Of a stretch of DNA of 64,000 nucleotides, positions 56,901-64,000 are shown in pieces; position 1 is the first letter of the stretch; every line of letters begins with the position of its first letter. This stretch comes from Methylobacterium organophilum. GTDB taxonomy: Bacteria; Pseudomonadota; Alphaproteobacteria; Rhizobiales; Beijerinckiaceae. The stretch spans positions 1 to 64,000 of the forward strand of contig NZ_BPQV01000013.1 in NCBI RefSeq assembly GCF_022179465.1, written 5' to 3'. Below the pieces are notes generated by a model. It had not been told where the DNA came from, searched no databases, and saw only the letters and a list, made by a program, of their open reading frames with translations. Both the position numbers and the translations under genes were made by a program.

Positions 56901-57509
56901 TCAGCCCTTCTGCCCGATGCGTCCCTCGGTGCCGGCAAGAAGTCGCCGGATGTTGGGCGCGTGCTTCCACCAGAGCAGCAGGCCGAGCACGAGGAAGAGC
57001 AGGGCCGTGCGCGGCTGGCCTAGCGCCCATAGGACGAGGGGCGTCGCGGCGGAGGCGGCGAGCGCCGAGAGCGAGGAATAGCGCAGGGCGAAGGCCAGTC
57101 CGAGCCAGATCACGGCGAAAGCGAGCAAAGCCAGGGGGTTGAGGGCGAGCAGGACCCCGAGGAAGGTGGCCACGCCCTTGCCGCCCTTGAAGCTGAGCCA
57201 GACCGGGAAGAGATGGCCGAGGAAGGCGCCAAGGCCCGCGGCCAGAGCAGGCTCCTCGCCCCAGAGCCCGGCGACCAGCACGGCGACCGTCCCCTTCAGG
57301 GCATCGCCGAGCAACGTCGCGGCGGCGAGCCCCTTCCGGCCGGTGCGCAGAACGTTGGTCGCGCCGATATTGCCGGAGCCGATGGCCCGGACGTCCCCGA
57401 GCCCGGCATATTTCGTGAGGATCAGCCCGAAGGGAATCGAGCCGAGGAGATAGCCGAAGCCGAGCCCGGCCAAGACGAGCGGCCAGCCCGCATCGAGCGC
57501 AGCGGTCAT
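56901..57509 (-). CDS. plsY: acyl-phosphate:glycerol-3-phosphate acyltransferase
   Basis: 202-residue inner-membrane enzyme making lysophosphatidic acid from acyl-phosphate and glycerol-3-phosphate. Its conserved loops are [28 protein letters not shown] and [12 protein letters not shown]; about five TM helices. The start overlaps the pyrX stop (ATGA). Confidence 0.96.
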   Translation of the reverse strand: MTAALDAGWPLVLAGLGFGYLLGSIPFGLILTKYAGLGDVRAIGSGNIGATNVLRTGRKGLAAATLLGDALKGTVAVLVAGLWGEEPALAAGLGAFLGHLFPVWLSFKGGKGVATFLGVLLALNPLALLAFAVIWLGLAFALRYSSLSALAASAATPLVLWALGQPRTALLFLVLGLLLWWKHAPNIRRLLAGTEGRIGQKG

Positions 57510-58810
57510 GCGGCGTCCGCCAGCGTCTCGGCGCGGTGGACGATGCGGCCGCCGACCAGGGTGAGCACCGCGGCGCCCTGGAGCCGGGCCTCGTCGAAGG
57601 GCGAGTTCTTGGAACGCGACTTCAGCTGGCGCTTGTCGAGCACGTAGGGCACGTCCGGATCGATCAGCACGAGATCGGCCGGCGCCCCCGCCGCGAGACG
57701 CCCGGCCTCGCGCCCGAGGAGCCGGGCCGGGTTGGCGCTCAACGCGGCGAGCAGCTTCGGCAGGGCGACGTCCCCGGTATGGAGCAGGCGCAGGGAGGCG
57801 CCGAGCAGGGTCTCGATGCCGAGCGCCCCGTCCGCGGCCTCCGCGAAGGGCAGGCGCTTGGTCTCGACGTCCTGCGGGTTGTGATCGGAGACGATCACGT
57901 CGATCACCCCCTCGTTCAGGGCCGCGATCACCGCGTGCCGGTCGGCTTCGTCGCGCAATGGCGGCGAGAGCTTGCAGAAGGTTCGGTAGTGGCCGATGTC
58001 GCCCTCGTTGAGCACGAGGTTGTTGACCGACACGCCGCAGGTGACCGGCAGACCGTCCGCCTTGGCGCGGCGCACGATCTCGACCGAATCGGCGCAGGAG
58101 ATCATGGCCGCGTGGTAACGGCCGCCCGTGAGGCGGACGAGGCGGATGTCCCGCTCCAGCATCACGGTCTCGGCCTCGCGGGGAATGCCGATCAGGCCGA
58201 GGCGGGAGGCCATCTCGCCCTCGTTCATCACGCCCTCGGCCACGAGGTCGGGCTCCTCGACATGCTGCATCAACAGGGCGCCGAAATCGCGGGCATAGGT
58301 GAGGGCGCGGCGCATGAGCTGGGCGTTCGTCACCGCCTTCAGGCCATCGGTGAAGGCGACGGCGCCGGCCTCCGCGAGGAGGCCGAACTCGGTCATCTCC
58401 TTGCCGGCGAGCCCCTTGGTGATGGCCGCGGCCGGCAATACGTTCACGCTCGCTGTGTCCCGTGCACGGCGCAGCACGAAGTCGACGATCGGCGCGCCGT
58501 CGATCACCGGGTTGGTGTCGGGCATGCAGACCAGGGTCGTGACGCCGCCTGCCGCCGCCGCCGCGCTCGCCGAGGCCAGGGTCTCCCGGTGCTCGGCGCC
58601 GGGTTCCCCGACGAAGGCGCGCAAGTCGATCAGACCGGCGGTGAGAACCTGCCCGTTGCAATCGATTCGCGCGCAGCCTTCCGGCGCGTCCGGGGTCGCG
58701 CCCCAGGCCAGGTCGGCGATGCGGCCGTCGCGCACGAGGACGGCACCCGGGCCTTCCCGGCCGGTCGCGGGATCGAGCAGGCGGGCATTGGCGAGGAGGA
58801 GCTGGCTCAT
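57506..58810 (-). CDS. pyrX: non-catalytic dihydroorotase homologue (PyrX / PyrC')
   Basis: 434-residue amidohydrolase-fold protein next to pyrB. The zinc-binding HxH of active dihydroorotases (DLHVH) reads [13 protein letters not shown], so both His are lost; later metal positions are also changed ([21 protein letters not shown]), while [11 protein letters not shown] keeps the DH. This is the pseudo-DHOase pattern known in Pseudomonas, where the subunit supports aspartate transcarbamoylase assembly. A true pyrC must be elsewhere. Starts 4 nt after the pyrB stop; couples to plsY. Confidence 0.9.
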   Translation of the reverse strand: MSQLLLANARLLDPATGREGPGAVLVRDGRIADLAWGATPDAPEGCARIDCNGQVLTAGLIDLRAFVGEPGAEHRETLASASAAAAAGGVTTLVCMPDTNPVIDGAPIVDFVLRRARDTASVNVLPAAAITKGLAGKEMTEFGLLAEAGAVAFTDGLKAVTNAQLMRRALTYARDFGALLMQHVEEPDLVAEGVMNEGEMASRLGLIGIPREAETVMLERDIRLVRLTGGRYHAAMISCADSVEIVRRAKADGLPVTCGVSVNNLVLNEGDIGHYRTFCKLSPPLRDEADRHAVIAALNEGVIDVIVSDHNPQDVETKRLPFAEAADGALGIETLLGASLRLLHTGDVALPKLLAALSANPARLLGREAGRLAAGAPADLVLIDPDVPYVLDKRQLKSRSKNSPFDEARLQGAAVLTLVGGRIVHRAETLADAA

Positions 58811-58814
58811 TCGA

Positions 58815-59765
58815 TCACCCGTTCGGCAGATGCGTCGCCAGGGCCTCCAGCACGGCCATGCGCACGGCCACGCCCATCTCGACCTGCTCGCGGATCAGCG
58901 ACTGCGCCCCGTCGGCGATGTCGGAGGCGATCTCGACGCCCCGATTCATCGGGCCGGGATGCATCACCAGCGCGTCGGGCTTGGCGAGGGCGAGCTTGTC
59001 GCCGTCGAGTCCGTAATAGCGGAAATACTCCTTCACGCTGGGCACGAAGGAGCCGTTCATCCGCTCGCGCTGCAGGCGCAGCATCATCACGATGTCGCAG
59101 CCCTTCAGGCCCTCGCGCATGTTCGTGAAGACCTCGACGCCGAAGCGCTCGATGCCGGTGGGGAGCAGCGTGGAGGGGCCGATCACCCGCACCCGAGCGC
59201 CCAGCGCCTGGAGCAGGATGATGTTGGAGCGCGCCACCCGCGAATGCAGGACGTCGCCGCAGATCGCGACCTGCAGCCCCTCGATCCCGCCCTTGTTGCG
59301 GCGGATCGTCAGGGCGTCGAGGAGCGCCTGGGTCGGGTGCTCGTGGGCGCCGTCGCCCGCATTCACCACCGAGCAATCGACTTTGCGGGCCAGCAGATGC
59401 ACGGCGCCGGCGGAATGGTGGCGCACCACGATGATGTCCGGCCGCATCGCGTTCAGCGTCGCGGCGGTGTCGATCAGGGTCTCCCCCTTCTTCACCGAGG
59501 AGGAGGCCACCGACATGTTCATTACGTCGGCGCCGAGGCGCTTGCCCGCCAGCTCGAACGAGGATTGCGTGCGCGTCGAGGGCTCGAAGAACAGGTTGAT
59601 CTGCGTGCGGCCCCGCAGGACGTTGCGCTTCTTCTCGACCTGACGGGACAGGGCGACGGCGTCGTCCGCCCGGGCGAGCAGAGCCTCGATATCCGGGCGT
59701 GACAGCCCCTCGATGCCGAGCAGGTGCCGGTGGGGGAAGCTGTGCGGTGCGGGCGCTGCGCTCAT
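58815..59765 (-). CDS. pyrB: aspartate carbamoyltransferase catalytic subunit
   Basis: 316 residues; makes carbamoyl-aspartate for pyrimidine synthesis. The carbamoyl phosphate loop [20 protein letters not shown] is intact, with [25 protein letters not shown] and [12 protein letters not shown] of the aspartate domain. No pyrI; the neighbouring pyrX probably forms the holoenzyme. First gene of the pyrB-pyrX-plsY run. Confidence 0.97.
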   Translation of the reverse strand: MSAAPAPHSFPHRHLLGIEGLSRPDIEALLARADDAVALSRQVEKKRNVLRGRTQINLFFEPSTRTQSSFELAGKRLGADVMNMSVASSSVKKGETLIDTAATLNAMRPDIIVVRHHSAGAVHLLARKVDCSVVNAGDGAHEHPTQALLDALTIRRNKGGIEGLQVAICGDVLHSRVARSNIILLQALGARVRVIGPSTLLPTGIERFGVEVFTNMREGLKGCDIVMMLRLQRERMNGSFVPSVKEYFRYYGLDGDKLALAKPDALVMHPGPMNRGVEIASDIADGAQSLIREQVEMGVAVRMAVLEALATHLPNG

Positions 59766-60015
59766 GACAGGCCGCAGGCTATAGGCGGCGGATCCGAGGG
59801 CGGCAAGCAGGCGAAGCGGCCGGATCCCACAAGGGGGAAAGAACCGCTTTCCCGGCCGCGGCTGACGGAAAGTTGAATCCCGCCCCCGGCAGCTTGCGAG
59901 AAAATTTTTTGAACGATCCGCGGCCGAGTCCGTTGGCGCTCAGGTCCGGCAGGCCTGTGCGCCCTGCCGGGTTGTTCGCACGCGACGCACGTCCACGTCA
60001 TTCACGAGGTGCTTC

Positions 60016-60291
60016 ATGAACACCCGCCTTCTGATCGCCGCCGGCGCGCTTTCGCTCGGTCTCGGCCTCGCCTCGACCGCCTCCGCCCAGCAGATGCAGC
60101 CCGGCATGCAGCCGGGCATGGACGGCCAGATGCAGCAGGGCCAGATGGGCAACGAGGACATGGCCCAGCGCCCGATGAAGAAGAAGTCCATGAAAAAGAT
60201 GAAGAGCAACAAGAAGATGATGCGCTCCAAGAAGCGCATGAACTCCGGCTCCGGCATGGAGCAGGGCTCGGACATGAACAGCGGCATGTAA
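60016..60291 (+). CDS. small secreted Met/Lys-rich protein
   Basis: 91 residues: a clean Sec signal peptide (MNTRLLIAAGALSLGLGLAS, cleavage near ASA/QQ at residue 24) and a mature chain of about 67 residues containing 15 Met (over 20%). The first part is Gln/Pro/Gly/Met (QQMQPGMQPGMDGQMQQGQM), followed by a Lys/Met core (MKKKSMKKMKSNKKMM). It is not a recognised enzyme. It lies upstream of the cytochrome b561-molybdopterin oxidoreductase pair, which invites comparison with MrpX, the Met-rich oxidant scavenger that works with YedY-type reductases. Copper binding is another possibility. A terminator follows. Confidence 0.75.
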   Translation: MNTRLLIAAGALSLGLGLASTASAQQMQPGMQPGMDGQMQQGQMGNEDMAQRPMKKKSMKKMKSNKKMMRSKKRMNSGSGMEQGSDMNSGM

Positions 60292-60330
60292 CGAAACCCG
60301 CGCGCCGTCGAACACGTAATCGATGGTGCT

Positions 60331-60361
60331 CGCCCGTCCGGGACGACCGGGCGGGCGTTTT
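60331..60361 (+). terminator. terminator after the Met-rich protein gene
   Basis: An 11-bp stem (60331-60341 with 60347-60357, one G-U pair) and a 5-nt loop, followed by TTTT at 60358-60361. It separates the Met-rich gene from the cytochrome b gene, so read-through or a second promoter is needed for the latter. Confidence 0.82.
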
Positions 60362-60387
60362 CGTGTGGCAGGGAGGCGAGGAACTTC

Positions 60388-61260
60388 GTGGCGGGATCTG
60401 CGACACCGGCGATGCCGGAGGCCATCGAGACGGTGCGGCGACACTGGGTCTTCCGGCACCCGCTGACGATCCGGCTCGCGCACTGGATCAATCTCGCCTG
60501 CCTCGCCATCCTGCTGATGAGCGGGCTGCAGATCTTCAACGCCCATCCGGCCCTCTACTGGGGACAGGCCTCCACCTTCGACAAGCCGTTCCTCGCCATC
60601 ACCGACGACACCACGCCCGACGGTACGCCGCGGGGCGTCGTGATGCTCGGCGACCGGACCTTCGACACGACCGGCTGGCTCGGCCTCTCGCGCGACCAAG
60701 GCGAGGCGGCAAGCCGCGCCTTCCCCGCCTGGGCGACCCTGCCGGCCAACCAGGATCTCGCCACCGGACGGCGCTGGCACTTCCTGTTCGCCTGGGCCTT
60801 CGTGATCAACGGGCTGATCTATCTCCTCTACGGCCTCGGCAGCGGGCAGCTGCGCCGCCGGCTGATCCCGGACGGCGACCAGATCCGCGACATCGGCGGC
60901 TCGATCCGCGAGCACCTGACGCTGCACTTCCCGGAAGGCGAGGAGGCCAAGCGCTACAACGTGCTGCAGAAGCTCACCTATCTCGTCGTGGTGCTCGTGC
61001 TGCTGCCGCTGATGCTGCTCACCGGCCTCGCCATGTCGCCGGGCTTCGACGCGATTTTCCCGCCCATCGTCGACCTGTTCGGCGGCCGGCAATCGGCCCG
61101 CTCGATTCACTTCCTGTCGATGAACCTGCTCGTGCTGTTCACGATCGTGCACGTGCTGCTCGTGCTGGTCTCGGGTCTGTTCAACAACCTGCGGGGCATG
61201 ATCACCGGCTGGTTCGTGATCGAGAAACGACGGATCCCGGCCGGGGGAGAGAACCGATGA
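60388..61260 (+). CDS. cytochrome b561-type membrane subunit
   Basis: 290 residues (GTG start; GGAGGCGAGGAA upstream). Inner-membrane b-type cytochrome with His in predicted TM helices: RLAHWINLACLAILLMSG, GRRWHFLFAWAFVINGLIY, and IHFLSMNLLVLFTIVHVLLV. Between helices 1 and 2 lies a periplasmic stretch of about 85 residues. The stop overlaps the start of the molybdopterin enzyme gene, so the pair is coupled. Likely transfers quinol electrons to or from the lipid-anchored molybdoenzyme. Confidence 0.9.
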   Translation: MAGSATPAMPEAIETVRRHWVFRHPLTIRLAHWINLACLAILLMSGLQIFNAHPALYWGQASTFDKPFLAITDDTTPDGTPRGVVMLGDRTFDTTGWLGLSRDQGEAASRAFPAWATLPANQDLATGRRWHFLFAWAFVINGLIYLLYGLGSGQLRRRLIPDGDQIRDIGGSIREHLTLHFPEGEEAKRYNVLQKLTYLVVVLVLLPLMLLTGLAMSPGFDAIFPPIVDLFGGRQSARSIHFLSMNLLVLFTIVHVLLVLVSGLFNNLRGMITGWFVIEKRRIPAGGENR

Positions 61261-62285
61261 GCCGCCGCCTGCGCCTCCCCCCGCCCCATCGCCGGGGTTT
61301 CCTCACGGGCGTCGCGGGCCTTCTCGGCGCGACCGCGCTCACCGGCTGCGACCAGATCGCGAAGGCGCCCTGGGGCCGGCGCAGCCTGGAAGCCGGCGAG
61401 GACGCCAACCTGTTCGTGCAGCGCCTGCTGCTCACCCCCGCCTCGCTAGCGCGCGAATTCCCGGAGAGCGCGATCTCGGCCTATTTCAAGCCGAACGGCA
61501 CGGTCGACCCCGAGGACAGGGACTACAAGGCGCTCGCCGCCAAGAGCTTCGAGGGCTTCCGCCTGGAGGTGAGCGGCCTCGTCGAGCACCCGCAGAGCCT
61601 GTCCCTGTCGGAGCTGCGTGGCCTCCCGTCGCGCACGCAGATCACCCGGCACGATTGCGTGGAAGGCTGGAGCAGCATCGGCAAATGGACCGGCGTGCCG
61701 CTCTCCGAGCTGCTCAACCGGGCCGGGCTCAAGCCCCAGGCGCGCTACATCGTATTCCATTGCTTCGACACGATGGACTATGCCGGCGGCGGCCTCGAAG
61801 GCGGGGATCAGGCCGGCAACGAATCCGGGCAGGACGCGCCGGCGGCCGAAAACAAGCCGAAGGCGGCTGCCGGCCTGGCCTGGGGCGGCGGTGACACCGG
61901 ATCCTCCGACGCCAAAGCCGCCGACACGAAGGCCACCGGCCATCCCGGCCTGTCCGAGAAGCGCGCAGGCCAGGAGGACCGGACCACGGAGACGGCCTCT
62001 GGCGAGGGCGACGCCCCGCAGGCAGGCCGGCCGATCCGTTACTACGAGAGCATCGATCTCACCGACGCGTTCCACCCGCAGACGATCCTGGCCTATGCCA
62101 TGAACGGCCAGACCCTGCCGGTCGCCCACGGCGCCCCCCTGAGGCTGCGCCTGGAGCGCCAGCTCGGCTACAAGCAGGCCAAGTATATCCGCCGCATCGA
62201 GGTGGTGGAGTCGCTCGCCAAGCTCGGCGACGGCAAGGGCGGGTACTGGGAGGACCGGGGCTACGAGTGGTATGCGGGGATCTGA
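61257..62285 (+). CDS. Tat-exported, lipid-anchored molybdopterin oxidoreductase (sulfite oxidase fold)
   Basis: 342 residues. The N-terminus HRRGFLTGVAGLLGATALTG then C is a Tat signal with a lipobox (Cys31). The sulfite oxidase-type molybdopterin domain holds the Mo-ligand Cys134 in TRHDCVEGWSSIGKWTGVPL and continues with YYESIDLTDAFHPQTILAYA and PLRLRLERQLGYKQAKYIRR. Between DTMDYAGGG and RYYESIDL is an insertion of about 78 residues (182-258) rich in Gly, Ala, Asp, Glu and Lys, not seen in the usual family layout. Pairs with the b561 gene. Substrate unknown; methionine sulfoxide reduction is a candidate by analogy. Confidence 0.88.
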   Translation: MSRRLRLPPPHRRGFLTGVAGLLGATALTGCDQIAKAPWGRRSLEAGEDANLFVQRLLLTPASLAREFPESAISAYFKPNGTVDPEDRDYKALAAKSFEGFRLEVSGLVEHPQSLSLSELRGLPSRTQITRHDCVEGWSSIGKWTGVPLSELLNRAGLKPQARYIVFHCFDTMDYAGGGLEGGDQAGNESGQDAPAAENKPKAAAGLAWGGGDTGSSDAKAADTKATGHPGLSEKRAGQEDRTTETASGEGDAPQAGRPIRYYESIDLTDAFHPQTILAYAMNGQTLPVAHGAPLRLRLERQLGYKQAKYIRRIEVVESLAKLGDGKGGYWEDRGYEWYAGI

Positions 62286-62362
62286 GTGCCCGCGGCGCTT
62301 TGGCCGGATGCGTCCCCGTGCCATGAGGTCGGGACCCGAAGCGTAGCCGGACACCGCGACTG

Positions 62363-63511
62363 GTGCCTTCTTTCAAAAGCCGCCTCGCGCCCGTGGCCTG
62401 GGCATTCCTTGCTGGCCTCCTCGCGATGCCGGCGATGGCGTACGATCCGCGGATCCTCCCCGCCCATCCCCGCTACACCCGCAACGCCGCCTGCCCCGAC
62501 GTCACGGTGGTGGCGCCCGCGCCGCACCCGGGCACGCATCCCCTCGACGGCAAGATCAGCCCGGATCCGGCCGAGTCGCCGATGAGCCAGGGCGACAGCG
62601 CGATCTGCTTCGCCTACGCCACCGCCGACATGATCTCCCAGCGGGTCGGCCGCACGGTCTCGGCCCTGGACGTGGCGACGCGCTACTATTTCGCCGATCC
62701 GGCGCGGCTCGCCGCCTCCCGCGATCCCGCCCTGCGCCGCTATCTCCGGGAGAACCCCGACACGCTTGCCGAGATCGCCACGAGCCGCAACGACACGGAT
62801 GTCAGCAAGGACGGCAATCCCGGACGCCTCGCCTATTTCGACAAGCTGGAGGACGGGCAGGAAGACGCGGCCGCCCTCCTCTACAATGTCGGCGGCCTTT
62901 GCGAGGACCGCGACCTGCCCTCCTTCGACGGATACGGCCAGCACCAGAAGTTCCTACGGGCCCTGCGCTGGCGCGCCCGGGTGGTGGCGCCGAAGCAATG
63001 CTGGCGCAGCCTCGCCGGTACGGTCGAGAAACTGCGCAGCGCGAAAACCGACGCCTTCAATGCCGGCTGGCTCGCCCATGTCGAGGCCAGCTGCCGCCGC
63101 CGGCCCCTGCCGGTGCCACTGCTGCCGGTCTCCTACCGGGTCGCCGACAATCAGCTCGACTTCATGGACCGGCTGGAGCGGGGGCAGCCGCCGACGCGGC
63201 GGCAGACCGACCGGCTGCTCGCCATGGTCGATTACGCCCTCGATCACGGCCGCATCCCGACCGTCGGCTACAGCTGGTACGTGCTGGAGGACCGCGACCC
63301 GAAGGACCCGGACCTCGCCGCCGACCATTCGAGCCCGATCCTGGCGCGGCGAAGCGTCGAGGGCCGCTGCCAGTACCATCTCCAGGACAATACGGGCGAG
63401 TACTGCGCCCGGATGCGCCCGGGCATCCGCGAGCGTTGCGATCTCGGCCGCGTCTGGCTGGAGGAGGACGAGTTGCGCCGCTCCCTCTACAGCGTGATCT
63501 ACCTGCGCTGA
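62363..63511 (+). CDS. secreted papain-like fold protein (putative cysteine peptidase)
   Basis: 382 residues (GTG start) with a Sec signal (LAPVAWAFLAGLLAMPAMA). I do not recognise a named family, but papain-like landmarks are in order: Gln76 and Cys82 in SQGDSAICFAYATADM, then LDHGRIPTVGYSWYVLED, His322 in DHSSPILARR, and Asn343 in CQYHLQDNTGEYC. This matches the Q-C-H-N arrangement of C1-type peptidases. Several further cysteines could be disulfides. It follows the molybdoenzyme gene by 77 nt on the same strand and may be cotranscribed. Confidence 0.65.
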   Translation: MPSFKSRLAPVAWAFLAGLLAMPAMAYDPRILPAHPRYTRNAACPDVTVVAPAPHPGTHPLDGKISPDPAESPMSQGDSAICFAYATADMISQRVGRTVSALDVATRYYFADPARLAASRDPALRRYLRENPDTLAEIATSRNDTDVSKDGNPGRLAYFDKLEDGQEDAAALLYNVGGLCEDRDLPSFDGYGQHQKFLRALRWRARVVAPKQCWRSLAGTVEKLRSAKTDAFNAGWLAHVEASCRRRPLPVPLLPVSYRVADNQLDFMDRLERGQPPTRRQTDRLLAMVDYALDHGRIPTVGYSWYVLEDRDPKDPDLAADHSSPILARRSVEGRCQYHLQDNTGEYCARMRPGIRERCDLGRVWLEEDELRRSLYSVIYLR

Positions 63512-63512
63512 G

Positions 63513-64000
63513 CTAACCTTGCCGGCCGTGAAGATCCTTCCAGGCCGGCAGGTCGAGGCAGGGCAGCGCCGTCGCCGCATGCACCCCGATCGCCACGGCG
63601 CGGGCGAGGGTGTCGGCGGCCGCCGCACCGAGCCGGGCGAGATCGCCGATCGGATCGGCGAGCGGCACGGCCCCCGTCGCCACCGCGAAGACCACGTCCC
63701 CGTCGAGGGGCGTGTGAACCGGGTTGATCGCCCGGGCGAGACCGTCCTGCGCCGTCACCGCAAGGCGCTTGGCCTGCGCCTTGGTGAGGGCGGCATCGGT
63801 GGCGACGACGGCGAGCGTGGTGTTCGCGCCCGGCAGGCCCAGGCGCGGCCAGGTGAACGCGTCCGGCGGAAGGGCGGAGGGCAGCCCGCAGCCGCCGAAC
63901 TCGGCCTCGCGCTCGAAGGGCGCGGCCCAGAAATGCGGCCCCTCCCCGATCGTGACGCGCCCGAAGGCGTTGACCGACACGAGGGCTCCGACGGTGAACC
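63513..64000 (-). CDS. P1/DmpA-family peptidase (C-terminal part, runs off the window)
   Basis: The frame continues past position 64000, so the N-terminus is missing. The visible ~162 residues start with FTVGALVSVNAFGRVTIGEG and contain GANTTLAVVATDAALTKAQA, the autoproteolytic/nucleophile region (Thr/Ser N-terminal nucleophile) of the DmpA/P1 family, then INPVHTPLDGDVVFAVATG. These are Ntn-hydrolase-like aminopeptidases. It converges with the papain-like gene, with no gap. Confidence 0.85.
   Translation of the reverse strand, partial: FTVGALVSVNAFGRVTIGEGPHFWAAPFEREAEFGGCGLPSALPPDAFTWPRLGLPGANTTLAVVATDAALTKAQAKRLAVTAQDGLARAINPVHTPLDGDVVFAVATGAVPLADPIGDLARLGAAAADTLARAVAIGVHAATALPCLDLPAWKDLHGRQG

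Overview
The window is a chromosomal segment of a very GC-rich (about 70%) alphaproteobacterium. Gene content points to Methylobacterium/Methylorubrum or a close relative: an acpXL-type very-long-chain fatty acid (VLCFA) lipid A locus, a phasin, a LOV photosensor kinase, a remnant of a methylotroph 4-Cys cytochrome c, SdhAF4, DUF2794 and the pyrB-pyrX-plsY-dprA-topA housekeeping block. It looks like core genome: no IS element, prophage, CRISPR array, tRNA or rRNA was found.

Layout. 0-3.4 kb: yidD and a NifU/IscU-like scaffold (minus), diverging from folE-hisI-patatin (plus). 3.4-10.7 kb: a minus-strand operon acpXL-fabZXL-fabF1XL-fabF2XL-SDR-SH3-adh-lpxXL-DUF1223, which makes the C26-C28 lipid A acyl chain and attaches it. 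10.9-15 kb: a GGDEF cyclase, an AI-2E-family permease with a grafted C-terminal domain, a Kdo hydroxylase-like dioxygenase and a small HTH protein. 15-27.4 kb: a complete nitrate assimilation operon on the minus strand, read nrtA-nrtB-nrtD-FAD reductase-nirA-FeS flavoprotein-nasA-cysG, with a good sigma-54 promoter and a terminator-like leader. 27.4-32.2 kb: OmpA-family protein, DUF2865, CreA and phasin, with a palindromic PhaR-type box. 32.2-40.7 kb: a PAS kinase whose phosphoacceptor His is Gln, then acs-DUF485-actP (acetate use) and a cytochrome P450. 40.8-46.6 kb: purH, heparinase-like, rsmB, SdhAF4 and an L,D-transpeptidase. 46.8-52.2 kb: bluB with an attenuator-like leader, several small or secreted proteins and the LOV kinase. 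52.4-59.8 kb: topA, dprA, a truncated cytochrome c on the opposite strand, plsY, pyrX, pyrB. 60-64 kb: a secreted Met/Lys-rich peptide, a cytochrome b561 / Tat-lipoprotein molybdopterin oxidoreductase pair, a papain-like secreted protein and a partial DmpA-family peptidase.

The most interesting points are: (i) the Met-rich peptide next to a haem b / molybdopterin oxidoreductase pair, which resembles the logic of MrpX/YedYZ (MsrPQ) oxidant scavenging; (ii) the degenerate kinase; (iii) the ketosynthase pair in which one partner has Glu in place of the catalytic Cys, like a chain length factor; (iv) the permease fusion; and (v) layered control signals upstream of the nitrate operon and bluB. All functions are read from sequence motifs and family knowledge; no searches were run.
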